A stretch of 62,621 bases of DNA from an uncultured Planctomycetaceae bacterium (GCA_946408825.1 CAMJTU010000022.1:1-62621), one strand, 5' to 3'. Positions 45,680 through 55,119 are shown, numbered from the stretch's first letter. The notes: generated by a model from the letters alone, not told the origin. A program made the numbers and translations.

Positions 45680-46030
45680 AATTGTTTTCCAGGCGTTTTG
45701 CAGGAACTCCGATATAAGTACCTTTTTCAACAATATCTCTGATAACTACCGTTCCACTCCCTATCATGCAATCATTACAGATACAAATATTGTTGATCAC
45801 AGTGCGCCGGCTCCAATCCAAGAAAGTTCCCCAACCTCTACACTCCCGCAAAGACGCGCGCCGACAGCAATATGAACATAGTCGCCGTCAGCGCAACCAT
45901 GTTCGATCAAACTATTCGTTTTTGCGGTACAGCCTTTCCAGTTTTTAGCAAATTCACGCGGCGAATCGGCGTATATAGTTCGTTCTAGCAACGAACCATA
46001 ATTCAATAGTGTTAAAAACAGGACGCTCAT
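45665..46030 (-). pseudogene. Frameshifted hexapeptide acetyltransferase
   Basis: Two overlapping frames together spell the C-terminal half of a NeuD/PglD-type acetyltransferase: ...NSLIEHGCADGDYVHIAVGARLCGSVEVGELSWIGAGA in one frame, then TVINNICICNDCMIGSGTVVIRDIVEKGTYIGVPAKRL in the next, with the shift near 45800. The N-terminal Rossmann-like part is missing. It is a relic; the intact enzyme at 48619 may have replaced it. Confidence 0.82.
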
Positions 46031-46043
46031 TAGTTGCTACCTC

Positions 46044-47294
46044 CTATTCTTTCCCTACCACGAAGACATAATTTGTGGTAGCGCTTCCGCCGATATTCAG
46101 CATCATGCCGTTTCTCGCGCCTTGAACTTGATATTCTCCCGCTGTTCCCGTAACCTGCTTATAGAGGTCTAACAACATTCTCGCGCCCGACGCTCCTACA
46201 GGATGCCCACAGCCGATAAGACCACCGGAAGGATTGATAGGCTTTGAACCCGAAAAGGATATTTGACCGCTCTCCACGGCTTCATATTCCTTACCCGGCT
46301 CAGTCAATCCGAACGCGGAAATTGCCGCATATTCCGAGGAAGTAAAACAGTCGTGCGTCTCAAACACGTCGATATCGTCGACCGTCAAACCGCTTCGCCG
46401 GTACGCGTCGAGCGCCGCCTGTCTTGTCCAAGGAAGCGTATACTCGCTACCTTCGTTGTCCGCCATTTTCTTCTCAAAGAGCATCGGAGCGGTTCTGTGA
46501 CCGTAACCTTTAACGACAGGTTTATTCTCTATGTCGCGTTCCTCTAAAAAACGTTCGGAACACAAGACCACGACCGCGGCGCCGTCGGTTACCTGAGAAC
46601 AGTCTGACACGCCGAGGCGACCGCCTACCAGCGGGTTGGTTTCCGTGTCTCTTGTACTCGCTTGCTCGTAACTCATGAACCATCTACGGGTTTGCGCCAG
46701 AGGATTTCTTTTCGCGTTGTCGTAATTAGTCACGCTGATTCTCGCCAGCGCGTCCATGTACCGCTGTTCATCCAGCCACGGATATTTCTTCAGCGTCTCG
46801 TCGGCAAGGCGTCCGAAGAGTTTCGGAAAAGGTAGTTCAATGCCTTTTCCTTCCTTTTCGTAATAGGCCGCGCGACCGAGATAATCTCCGCCCACGCTAG
46901 ACTCTACCGTCTTCATTAGTTCCCAGCCCACAACGACGCAAACGTCGTAATCGCCGGAGCGAATCTTTGTCGCCCCGGCGTCGATAGCGGCGGAGGAACT
47001 GGCGCACGCCGCCTCATAACGCGCGCTAGGCACGCCATAAAACGCCGGGTCGACTTCGGTCAAGAACGCACCTAAATGCCCTTGATCCGTATACTTTTCA
47101 GCAATGAAGTTTCCAACAAAGCACGCGACGCGATTCTCTTTATTAAGCTCTTTGACGTCGTCAAAGGTCAGACCGGCATGATTCAGCCCGTCGGTCAGGA
47201 CCTCTTTTAAAAGGGCGATCATGCCCTTTCCTTCTTTTTTCCAATTGCGTTCAAAATCAGTCTGGGCGCCCCCGAGGATATAAACCTTACTCAT
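46044..47294 (-). CDS. Thiolase-family enzyme in the polysaccharide cluster
   Basis: A 416-residue thiolase-fold enzyme with the acyl-accepting cysteine C97 in [11 protein letters not shown], the ETHDCF segment and [17 protein letters not shown]. The usual second cysteine near the C-terminus is absent (NIGGSATTN), as in SCP2-type thiolases. It could condense acetyl-CoA or split a 3-ketoacyl-CoA. Its neighbour is a 3-hydroxyacyl-CoA dehydrogenase, so together they would interconvert acetyl-CoA and a 3-hydroxyacyl-CoA. GGAGAT lies before the ATG. Composition is closer to native genes than the AT-rich set to its left. Confidence 0.85.
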   Translation of the reverse strand: MSKVYILGGAQTDFERNWKKEGKGMIALLKEVLTDGLNHAGLTFDDVKELNKENRVACFVGNFIAEKYTDQGHLGAFLTEVDPAFYGVPSARYEAACASSSAAIDAGATKIRSGDYDVCVVVGWELMKTVESSVGGDYLGRAAYYEKEGKGIELPFPKLFGRLADETLKKYPWLDEQRYMDALARISVTNYDNAKRNPLAQTRRWFMSYEQASTRDTETNPLVGGRLGVSDCSQVTDGAAVVVLCSERFLEERDIENKPVVKGYGHRTAPMLFEKKMADNEGSEYTLPWTRQAALDAYRRSGLTVDDIDVFETHDCFTSSEYAAISAFGLTEPGKEYEAVESGQISFSGSKPINPSGGLIGCGHPVGASGARMLLDLYKQVTGTAGEYQVQGARNGMMLNIGGSATTNYVFVVGKE

Positions 47295-47299
47295 CTAAC

Positions 47300-48607
47300 T
47301 TATCTCCCAGACTTGAAATATGGCCTGTAATCGTATTTTGAAGGCTTAACGTCCGCCAAATAATGACCCACGTCAATTCTTTGGCAGATTTCAGGGAGTC
47401 GTTCTCGAATGAGTTGAGACACGTCGGCGACCGTAGAAAGCGCCTGATACATGGCAAGTGGAGGACACCAGTTGAACCCCGTAGCCATGACGTCGTCCGC
47501 CGCCTCTACGCTATAACCGACTTCTTCAGTCGCGTAGAGGCTGTAAACGATATACTTGAGGAGAAAAGAAAGACAAAGCTCGGCCTCTTGAGAATGATTG
47601 TTCACAAGCAGTTCAAACGCCTTTTGATAATCTCCCTCCGCTATTCGACGCTTCATTTTGTCCGCAAAGGGGAATACATAGGGGATCACGTCGCGGTATA
47701 GACCTGTGTTGACGTCAAACGTCGTCTGCCGTTTTAGCCCATTCTCATACTTCACTTGCTGATACAAACCGCCGCCGCTCTTTCTACCGAGCTTTCCTTC
47801 GGAAACCAAATCAGTTGCAAATTCTGGAAGGACAAAGGTCTCGTGGGCGTAGTCGTCTGTGTTTTCGTAGATGTTGTCTACAATTGCCTTATGGACGTCG
47901 AGCCCCACAAAGTCCGAAGTGGCCAGCGGCGCCATAGCGCGACCGGTAAAAGGACCAAGCAACGCGTCAATGTAATCGATCCCGCCGTTGTCTTTGTACT
48001 TCTCGGCATACTGAAGCGCCTCGTTGATGAACTGGAAACCTATGCGGTTGCCGAGAAACGCGGGAGAATCTTTTACTTCAACGACAGTTCGGTATAGTCT
48101 GTTTCTCAAATACTCTTTCAACTCTGCTTGTAAGTCTTTATCCGCATAGGTCGTCGGAGTTAATTCACAAAGCGGAAGAGTATAGGGCGGATTAAACATA
48201 TGAATTCCGAAGAAACGACCGCGCAGTTCTTCTGGATAGCAAGAAGCAATTTCTTCGATAGAGAGACCTGAAGATCCGGTGCCGGAAACGGCATGCGGCT
48301 GAAGAACAGCGCCCACTCTTGAGGCAATTTCTTTTTTTATCCCGATATCTTCCTTACAGCTTTCAAAAACAAGGTCTGACTGGCTTACGCAATCCTCCAA
48401 CATGGAGAAATCGGCCGGTATTAAATTCTTTCGAATAGCGTCCGCCTTAACGGATTTCACAATTCGCGGTATCGTCTTTTTGACCTTCTCGATATCTCTC
48501 CCAACGCAATAAACCTTCGCGTCGCCAAAAGAAGCGAATATCCCCGCTACGTTCGCGCCCATCGTTCCGGTCACGCCAATTACTGTAACCGTTTGGATTT
48601 TCATCAT
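47300..48607 (-). CDS. 3-Hydroxyacyl-CoA dehydrogenase
   Basis: A 435-residue enzyme. The NAD-binding loop is VIGVTGTMGANVA (residues 9-21), FFGIHMFNPPYTLPLCELTP holds the catalytic histidine, and KDSPAFLGNRIGFQ marks the C-terminal domain. It reduces 3-ketoacyl-CoA to 3-hydroxyacyl-CoA or the reverse. AGGGGAT precedes two ATG codons. It is set between a PglD-like acyltransferase and the thiolase, an unusual place for a beta-oxidation enzyme; no enoyl-CoA hydratase or acyl-CoA dehydrogenase is present, which argues against full fatty acid breakdown. Confidence 0.88.
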   Translation of the reverse strand: MMKIQTVTVIGVTGTMGANVAGIFASFGDAKVYCVGRDIEKVKKTIPRIVKSVKADAIRKNLIPADFSMLEDCVSQSDLVFESCKEDIGIKKEIASRVGAVLQPHAVSGTGSSGLSIEEIASCYPEELRGRFFGIHMFNPPYTLPLCELTPTTYADKDLQAELKEYLRNRLYRTVVEVKDSPAFLGNRIGFQFINEALQYAEKYKDNGGIDYIDALLGPFTGRAMAPLATSDFVGLDVHKAIVDNIYENTDDYAHETFVLPEFATDLVSEGKLGRKSGGGLYQQVKYENGLKRQTTFDVNTGLYRDVIPYVFPFADKMKRRIAEGDYQKAFELLVNNHSQEAELCLSFLLKYIVYSLYATEEVGYSVEAADDVMATGFNWCPPLAMYQALSTVADVSQLIRERLPEICQRIDVGHYLADVKPSKYDYRPYFKSGR

Positions 48608-48618
48608 GTTTGTATCCC

Positions 48619-49266
48619 CTAGTCAAAAAACTTTATTGGTTTCGCCGGACTTCCGACTGCCGTACATCTTTCGGGGATATCTTTTACAACTACCGCGCCT
48701 GCGCCTATTATGCTGTAATCTCCTATTTTTTTTCCTTGGATAATTTGCATCCCGGTGCCTAATTCAACGGCACGACCAATATGGGTTATTCCAGATACAT
48801 TAACAGAAGGATATAAGGTCGCGAAATCTTCAATAACTGCGTCGTGACCAATCGTGCAATCAAGGTTAATTATTACGTGACTACCAATAGAAATATTGAC
48901 AGTAATGATTGTGTGAGCGCAGATAATGGACCCCTCGCCTATAGCGACAAGATCAGACAATTCAACTGAAGGATCAATCACCGATCCGAATTTAATATCC
49001 GGATTCACTTCCTTCATGTGATTTACAATCTTTTCTCTGACTTTCGAAGCTCCAACAGCACATACGAAATATGCGTCGGGATAATTACCGACGTCAGTCG
49101 ATTTTCCAAGAACCTTATAACCATTAGTTACGGATTCTTGTATTTCATCGTTGTCGTCAATAAACCCAAGGAGGTTCCATGTGGGGTTAACTCTGTTCAG
49201 TCTCTCTACTGCCCACGCAACTTCACGCCCAAATCCGCTTGCGCCAAAGATTATTAAGTCTTTCAT
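48619..49266 (-). CDS. PglD/NeuD-like sugar N-acyltransferase
   Basis: A 215-residue enzyme. The N-terminal Rossmann-like part (LIIFGASGFGREVAWAVE) binds the UDP-sugar. The C-terminal left-handed helix has INLDCTIGHDAVIEDF, with the catalytic histidine, and ends GAGAVVVKDIPERCTAVGSPAKPI. PglD acetylates the 4-amino group of UDP-4-amino sugars. With the aminotransferase at 50113 and the sugar transferase at 49263 it forms the PglE-PglC-PglD set known from bacillosamine glycans. It overlaps the sugar transferase by ATGA. Confidence 0.92.
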   Translation of the reverse strand: MKDLIIFGASGFGREVAWAVERLNRVNPTWNLLGFIDDNDEIQESVTNGYKVLGKSTDVGNYPDAYFVCAVGASKVREKIVNHMKEVNPDIKFGSVIDPSVELSDLVAIGEGSIICAHTIITVNISIGSHVIINLDCTIGHDAVIEDFATLYPSVNVSGITHIGRAVELGTGMQIIQGKKIGDYSIIGAGAVVVKDIPERCTAVGSPAKPIKFFD

Positions 49267-49913
49267 TTAACTTGCTCCCCATATCCCATAAATTCTTCCA
49301 TTGTTACTGAGGTATTGGAGCTAATACCTTCACGTTTAAAAACCGTCTTCAACGTCTCTAAAATGATTTTCCAGTCCCCTAAAAAGGTTACATGATCGAC
49401 GTATTTAACGTCCCATTCAAACTTTTCTTCCCAGCTAATCGCATTTCGACCGTGAACCTGCGCAAGGCCGGTAAAACCAGGGCGAACTTCGTGTCTTCGC
49501 GCCTGTCGGTCGTTGTACCGCGTGAGATATTGAGCCAATAAATGTCGGGGACCGACAACCGACATATCGCTTTTCAGGATGTTGAAGAGCTCTGGTAACT
49601 CATCCAAGGAAGTCGAACGGAGTTTTTTGCCGAAAGAAGTCAGCCTCACGGCGTCTTGATTTAGATTAAAAACGCCGTTTTTAGGCTGAAACGTTGTGCG
49701 GAATTTATAGAGTTTAAAAAACTTGCCGTTTAATCCTGGTCTTTCTTGGATAAAAAGGGCCGGACTTCCCAGCTTGATTCGCACAAGAAACGCAACGATT
49801 AAAAGAACAGGCGAAAGAACAATAATCGCCAATAACGCACAAAGAAAATCTTGAGGGCGTTTGACAAACCGCTCGTAGAAACCATATGGTTTGTGTTCAC
49901 CCATTGTCGTCAT
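49263..49913 (-). CDS. Initiating sugar-phosphate transferase (PglC type)
   Basis: A 216-residue monotopic phosphoglycosyltransferase: a membrane helix near 20-45, ALFIQERPGLNGKFFKLYKFRT, the catalytic STSLDELPELFNILKSDMSVVGPR, and EVRPGFTGLAQVHGRN. It puts a sugar phosphate on the lipid carrier. The ATG at 49913 lies 10 bases after the small membrane gene; a longer TTG frame to 49976 overlaps that gene. Its likely substrate is the 4-amino/acylamino sugar made by the neighbouring aminotransferase and acyltransferase. Confidence 0.88.
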   Translation of the reverse strand: MTTMGEHKPYGFYERFVKRPQDFLCALLAIIVLSPVLLIVAFLVRIKLGSPALFIQERPGLNGKFFKLYKFRTTFQPKNGVFNLNQDAVRLTSFGKKLRSTSLDELPELFNILKSDMSVVGPRHLLAQYLTRYNDRQARRHEVRPGFTGLAQVHGRNAISWEEKFEWDVKYVDHVTFLGDWKIILETLKTVFKREGISSNTSVTMEEFMGYGEQVK

Positions 49914-49923
49914 AATTTGACCG

Positions 49924-50109
49924 TTAGATTTTTCGTATGCGGAGCCAAATTGACACACCGATAACAAGGGTTGCAATCGCCGTTATGCTAAAAGGAAACC
50001 AGCCGTCATAACCGTTTTCCATAACCAATTTACCGACGAAACAAGCGACGAAAAAAATCGACGCCGTAATCACAGCGTCGAGCGCTAATCTTTTATTTTC
50101 ACTATCCAT
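49924..50109 (-). CDS. Small two-helix membrane protein
   Basis: A 61-residue protein with two hydrophobic helices (about 10-28 and 38-56) and charged ends. It starts 3 bases after the aminotransferase stop and ends 10 bases before the sugar transferase, so its position supports translation even without a clear ribosome-binding site. I do not recognise a family. It may help anchor or pair with the monotopic sugar transferase, but this is only a guess from position. Confidence 0.6.
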   Translation of the reverse strand: MDSENKRLALDAVITASIFFVACFVGKLVMENGYDGWFPFSITAIATLVIGVSIWLRIRKI

Positions 50110-50112
50110 TTA

Positions 50113-51414
50113 CTAAGCTCGAAAGCACCGTCGCACGATCTCGATCACCCGGCGCTGCTGATCCGGCGTCATTTTGTTGTCGCTCGGCAGGCATAGCCCT
50201 CGGGCGAAGACGTCGGCGCCGACGTCGACGCCCGAGCCGGCGATGTACGCGTTGGTAGCGCCGCGACCGGAACCCTTGACGGTAACGAAGGGGCAGTTTC
50301 GGTAGATCGGCTGGAGGTGCATTGGTTTCCAAATCGGACGGCCTTCCGCGTTGAACGCGGCGAGCGCGTCGAGGATCTCTTGCGGGCTGCTTTTGCCCGG
50401 TTCCGATTTGTACAGGTAGTCCCCGTCGCCTCGGACTTGCGGACTCAGCGCTTCCGGATCGATCAGGAGGCAGCTCAGCCAGAAGTTCGGAACGCTCTTG
50501 TCACGATCCCACGGGTTCATACTCACGGGCAGGTCGGCGAACGCTTCTTCGTAACGCTCGTAGATCGCGCGCTTCTGCGCGATATGCTCGGTTAGGTATG
50601 GGATCTGACCCCGGAGGATTCCCGCAATGATGTTGCTCATGCGGTAGTTGTAGCCCAGCTCTTCATGCTGATACCACGGCGCCGCCTCGCGACTCTGCGT
50701 CGACCATTTCCGGACCTTGTTCGCGTCTTCGACGCTGTTCGTCAGCAGGAACCCGCCGCTCGAGCCCGTGACGATCTTGTTCCCGTTCCCCGAAAGAATC
50801 CCGACGTCGCCGAAGCCGCCCGTCTGGATTCCCCGATACGTCGCGCCAAACGATTCCGCCGCGTCTTCTACGATCAGCGCGTTATGCTTGTCCGCGATCG
50901 CTCGGATCTCGTCGATCTTGCCCGGCGTCCCGTAGAGGTGCGCGACCACGATCAGCTTAACGTCGGGATACAGTTCAAACGCCTTCTCCAGCGCGACAGG
51001 GTCCATGTTCCACGTCTCGCGTTCCGTGTCGACGAAGATCGGCGTTCCCCCTTCGTAGCAGATCGGGTTGACCGTCGCGTCGAACGTCATGTCCGACGCA
51101 AAGACGCGTTTGCCCGAAAGCGTCCCCGTCCCGACCGGCGCCTGACCGTACAGCTTCTCCGCGCAGAGCCTGATCGCCAGATGCAACGCCGCCGTCCCGC
51201 AGGAGAGCCCGACCGCATGCTTGACCCCGACGATCGCCGCCGTCGCCTTCTCCGCCGCGTCGATATTCGCCCCGACCGTGCTGACCCAGTTCGTCTGAAT
51301 CGCCTCGTCGACCCAACGCTGCTCGTCTCCGTGCATCGTCGGACTGCTAAGCCATACCTTGCTCTCAAATGGCGTTAGCCCCGAAAATCGGGGATCTTCC
51401 AATATGCGATTCAC
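50113..51414 (-). CDS. DegT/DnrJ/EryC1-type sugar aminotransferase, copy A
   Basis: A 433-residue PLP-dependent aminotransferase. Landmarks are GLSCGTAALHLAI (PLP phosphate), VEDAAESFGATYRG (pyridine-ring aspartate) and the PLP lysine K213 in SGNGNKIVTGSSGG. Relatives such as PglE aminate UDP-4-keto sugars, with glutamate as donor. The start is a GTG. It opens the leftward polysaccharide operon. A near-identical inverted copy lies at 53821; the two differ mainly near residues 325-345 and at the last residues. The 4,6-dehydratase that would feed it is not in the window. Confidence 0.93.
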   Translation of the reverse strand: MNRILEDPRFSGLTPFESKVWLSSPTMHGDEQRWVDEAIQTNWVSTVGANIDAAEKATAAIVGVKHAVGLSCGTAALHLAIRLCAEKLYGQAPVGTGTLSGKRVFASDMTFDATVNPICYEGGTPIFVDTERETWNMDPVALEKAFELYPDVKLIVVAHLYGTPGKIDEIRAIADKHNALIVEDAAESFGATYRGIQTGGFGDVGILSGNGNKIVTGSSGGFLLTNSVEDANKVRKWSTQSREAAPWYQHEELGYNYRMSNIIAGILRGQIPYLTEHIAQKRAIYERYEEAFADLPVSMNPWDRDKSVPNFWLSCLLIDPEALSPQVRGDGDYLYKSEPGKSSPQEILDALAAFNAEGRPIWKPMHLQPIYRNCPFVTVKGSGRGATNAYIAGSGVDVGADVFARGLCLPSDNKMTPDQQRRVIEIVRRCFRA

Positions 51415-51454
51415 TACTCTGCGCTACTTTCTATAATTCTGCGCCTGTCTTCGG

Positions 51455-52132
51455 CTACCCAACGTCCAGCCTCAATGGAGTTTTTCTCAGTTCTTTGAGG
51501 AGTATCTTGTAGAGGTCTTCGTTTCGATGGTTGAAACGAAATTCGCTTTCCTTCAGGTGCAAATAGAAGGTCTTCGCGGATATCCCTCTGAACTTTGCGA
51601 GTCTCGCTTTCGTCAGGCCCCAAAAGCTCTCGATTTCGTCTATGTGATTGCGACCGTTCGCAGGGCCGCAGATCCGGTAAAGTCTCTTGGCGCTGAAATC
51701 AACCAGCGCGTCGAAGCGCTTGAACTCGTCTCTATGGCGCGTCGGATCCTGACCGTCCTCGGAGGTTGCGACGGAATAAAGCGCTGTCGCCGAGCAGTTC
51801 GAAAGGACCTGACCGTAAATTTTACCCTCTCGCTTGGTCAAACCGAACACGACGTCACTTCTACCGGCTCCACGCTCTCGTTCGTCGCGAACGCGCTCCT
51901 CGTCCAAACGACTCTCGTCAAACTCGACAGTTCCCTTATCGAAGCTGCTCTCCTCTTCGCAAAGACGAACGACGCGCTCTCGGAGAACTCCGAAAAAACG
52001 ATTGATCGTCGGACGACTCACTCCCGTGAGCGAAGCTGTCTGCGTCGCGTCAAGGTCGAGGGCAAAACACTTCAATATCAAACGCGTCTGCCGTTCCGAA
52101 ACGTGCGAATGTCTTATGTACCTGTTGCTCAT
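51455..52132 (-). mobile_element. IS1595-family (ISXO2-like) transposase
   Basis: A 225-residue DDE transposase. An N-terminal helix-turn-helix (ATQTASLTGVSRPTINRFF) is followed by VEFDES (first catalytic aspartate), FGLTKREGKIYGQVLSNCS, FDALVDFSAKRLYRI, and NHIDEIESFWGLTKARLAKFRG, whose glutamate completes the triad, then FYLHLKESEFRFNHR. Residues after DES (RLDEERV) deviate from the usual YFG. The zinc-ribbon N-terminus of longer relatives is absent. Terminal repeats were not identified, so the element may be immobile. It sits between the inverted aminotransferase copies. Confidence 0.85.
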
Positions 52133-52135
52133 CTA

Positions 52136-52350
52136 CGGCGGCGACCTCGCCGCGGAGGGTATCGCGCCTTGGAGAGGCGAACTAATTCAAACCACGCCGG
52201 GCGCGAGATTCTAGGGCGACGCACGTTGGCGTCGCCGTCTTGTTCATCTTCTAATCAGGCGCCCGAACAACGTGAGGACTGGAGCTTCGCGCCCGGTTGA
52301 CTATGTCTATTTCAAAACGTTCAGGCTCGATACCCTCAGCGGCGAGGTCG
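52136..52350. repeat. Palindromic repeat mosaic R7
   Basis: This block includes GCGGCG/CGCCGC hairpins and, in reverse orientation, the stem-loop GGCGACG-CACGTTGG-CGTCGCC (52215-52236), whose loop is the complement of the CCAACG loops elsewhere. It lies directly upstream of the IS1595-type gene. Confidence 0.8.
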
Positions 52351-53282
52351 CCGGCACCGCAGGCCCAACTTACCGTCATAAAAAGCCCCAAAGGGCGTTC
52401 AATCGATGTTGCTAAGGTAACCCAAGTGGCGAGTAACAATCGGACGAAACTTGTCGCCGATTTTAAACACGATGGATCGACGTCAAAGCTTTCGAATTCC
52501 ACGGATTGTCGGCATTAACGACACACAAGCGTACGTCGCTTACCACCCCAAATGGGGTCGTTGGTTTCGCGTCCTTGAAGCTCAGGCAGACGCCGAAACC
52601 CAAACGACTCAAAACAACGAATTTACCGATTATAAAGGCTCTCTAAGTCCAGTCTCGACTCCGTTATTATAACTGTGTCGTCGTAAAGTTCAACAAAAAA
52701 TCACACGAAATCGAGTTTTTTTAGCTTTTTCCGCTCAAGATTTCCCTATTTTTGAAAGACAGGATAACCCATTTTACCCATAAACATCTCTGAAAAAGCC
52801 TATTTTGACAGGAAAAATCACGTAAACTTATTTTATTATAAGGATTCATGGTCTTTAAAATGTGTCTAAAAATCGCTCCTGCAGTACAGGTAAAAGCTAG
52901 TCTTATAACAATTTTTTCTTATTTAATTTTCACAACTACTTATTCTAAGTCAAGTGTCGACAGGTTCTTTTCGTCCTTGATGAGATAATTCAAGTAGGAT
53001 TAAAAGAGTTCTCTAGTGTCTGAAGTCATATTAATCTAGTGTTCTTACTGATAGTTTTTTCATAAAAAATTGATTTCTTTTATCTCCATCAAGTTGACTG
53101 AATCAACAGATCGTCTCTCCTGTGGCGATCCTGTCACAGGTTATCCCTACTCACTAATTAGAAACATCGATTGAACAGGGGTTTATTGTTTTTGTAACTG
53201 AGACGATTGGAACCTGAGCGCACGGCTCTGGAGGCTGTTTGACGGGGATAAACGCGGCGTTTTTCAGACCAGATTGACGGTC
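52351..53282. other. AT-rich spacer between the inverted aminotransferase copies
   Basis: Short frames near 52251-52672 show no family resemblance and no ribosome-binding sites. From 52680 to 53270 the DNA is AT-rich with many stops; a small hairpin CCTGTG...CACAGG sits at 53119-53140. The promoter of the rightward operon may lie here, but none could be fixed. Confidence 0.45.
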
Positions 53283-53806
53283 GTTGGCGGCGCCGACCTC
53301 GCCGCTGAGGATATCGCGCCTAAACGTTTTGAAATAGGCATAGTCAACTGGGCGCGAAGCTCCAACCTTCCCGTTGGTCAGGCTCCCAGTTCCTTAGCAA
53401 AGAATGAACCAGACGGCGACGCCAACGAGCGCCAGCGTTAGGACGCTGGACCCCAATATCGCGCTTTACCCGCGTTCTTACTGACGCCGCGTACCGCGCG
53501 AAACTCCAGCCCTCACGTTGTTCGGGCGCCTGATTAGAAAAAGAACCAGACGGCGACGCCAACGAGCGTCGCCCTAGAATTTCGCGCCGTGTTGACGTTG
53601 CCCAAGTAACAGCGTTCAGGCGCGAAACCCTCAGCGGCGAGGTCGCCGCCGCGATACCGGGATCCAACGCCCGAGCGTTGGCGCCAACGAGCGTCGCCCT
53701 AGAATCTCGCGCCGTGTTGACGTCGCCCAAGTAACAGCGTTCAGGCGCGAAACCCTCAGCGGCGAGGTCGCCGCCGCGATACCGGGATCCAACGTCCGCA
53801 CGTTGG
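53283..53806. repeat. Palindromic repeat mosaic R8 with an internal tandem copy
   Basis: This block contains CCAGCG-TTAGGA-CGCTGG (53433-53450), GGCGACG-CCAACGAG-CGTCGCC (53552-53573), CCAACG-CCCGAG-CGTTGG (53664-53681) and CCAACG-TCCGCA-CGTTGG (53789-53806). A unit of about 120 bases, from the CTAGAAT tail to the GGGATCCAACG module, is present twice in tandem (about 53573-53680 and 53698-53806). The last hairpin ends 15 bases before the GTG of the aminotransferase. Confidence 0.85.
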
Positions 53807-53820
53807 GGAAAGCAGATACA

Positions 53821-55119
53821 GTGAATCGCATATTAGAGGATCCCCGATTTTCGGGGCTAACGCCATTTGAGAGCAAGGTATGGCTTAGCAGTCCGACGAT
53901 GCACGGAGACGAGCAGCGTTGGGTCGACGAGGCGATTCAGACGAACTGGGTCAGCACGGTCGGGGCGAATATCGACGCGGCGGAGAAGGCGACGGCGGCG
54001 ATCGTCGGGGTCAAGCATGCGGTCGGGCTCTCCTGCGGGACGGCGGCGTTGCATCTGGCGATCAGGCTCTGCGCGGAGAAGCTGTACGGTCAGGCGCCGG
54101 TCGGGACGGGGACGCTTTCGGGCAAACGCGTCTTTGCGTCGGACATGACGTTCGACGCGACGGTCAACCCGATCTGCTACGAAGGGGGAACGCCGATCTT
54201 CGTCGACACGGAACGCGAGACGTGGAACATGGACCCTGTCGCGCTGGAGAAGGCGTTTGAACTGTATCCCGACGTTAAGCTGATCGTGGTCGCGCACCTC
54301 TACGGGACGCCGGGCAAGATCGACGAGATCCGAGCGATCGCGGACAAGCATAACGCGCTGATCGTAGAAGACGCGGCGGAATCGTTTGGCGCGACGTATC
54401 GGGGAATCCAGACGGGCGGCTTCGGCGACGTCGGGATTCTTTCGGGGAACGGGAACAAGATCGTCACGGGCTCGAGCGGCGGGTTCCTGCTGACGAACAG
54501 CGTCGAAGACGCGAACAAGGTCCGGAAATGGTCGACGCAGAGTCGCGAAGCGGCGCCGTGGTATCAGCATGAAGAGCTGGGCTACAACTACCGCATGAGC
54601 AACGTCATCGCGGGAATCCTCCGGGGCCAGATCCCCTACCTGACCGAGCATATCGCGCAGAAACGCGCGATCTACGAACGTTACGAAGAAGCGTTCGCCG
54701 ACCTGCCCGTGAGTATGAACCCGTGGGATCGCGACAAAAGCGTCCCGAACTTCTGGCTGAGCTGCCTCCTGATCGCCCCCGAAGCGTTAGCGCCCTCCGT
54801 CCGAGGCGAACGGGATTACCTGTACAAATCGGAGCCGGGCAAAAGCAGCCCGCAAGAGATCCTCGACGCGCTCGCCGCGTTCAACGCGGAAGGCCGTCCG
54901 ATCTGGAAACCGATGCACCTCCAGCCAATCTACCGAAACAGCCCCTTCGTCACAGTCAAGGGTTCCGGTCGCGGCGCTACCAACGCGTACATCGCCGGCT
55001 CCGGCGTCGACGTCGGCGCCGACGTCTTTGCCCGCGGGCTATGCCTGCCGAGCGACAACAAGATGACGCCGGAGCAGCAACGGCGGGTGATCGAGATTGT
55101 CCGGCGATGCTTCGAGTAA
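53821..55119 (+). CDS. DegT/DnrJ/EryC1-type sugar aminotransferase, copy B
   Basis: A 432-residue twin of the enzyme at 50113-51414, with the same PLP lysine (K213) and the same GTG start. The matching DNA begins at this GTG, because the upstream sequences of the two copies differ. Differences cluster at DPEALSPQVRGDGD versus APEALAPSVRGERD and at the C-terminus (RRCFRA versus RRCFE). It opens the rightward polysaccharide operon and should aminate the same UDP-keto sugar. Such close identity suggests recent duplication or gene conversion. Confidence 0.93.
   Translation: MNRILEDPRFSGLTPFESKVWLSSPTMHGDEQRWVDEAIQTNWVSTVGANIDAAEKATAAIVGVKHAVGLSCGTAALHLAIRLCAEKLYGQAPVGTGTLSGKRVFASDMTFDATVNPICYEGGTPIFVDTERETWNMDPVALEKAFELYPDVKLIVVAHLYGTPGKIDEIRAIADKHNALIVEDAAESFGATYRGIQTGGFGDVGILSGNGNKIVTGSSGGFLLTNSVEDANKVRKWSTQSREAAPWYQHEELGYNYRMSNVIAGILRGQIPYLTEHIAQKRAIYERYEEAFADLPVSMNPWDRDKSVPNFWLSCLLIAPEALAPSVRGERDYLYKSEPGKSSPQEILDALAAFNAEGRPIWKPMHLQPIYRNSPFVTVKGSGRGATNAYIAGSGVDVGADVFARGLCLPSDNKMTPEQQRRVIEIVRRCFE

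Noticed and set aside
53344..53876. Open frames with repeated LDPGIAAATSPLRVSRL-type translation in repeat blocks
   Set aside because: These only translate palindromic repeat modules and recur in every block; no start signals.
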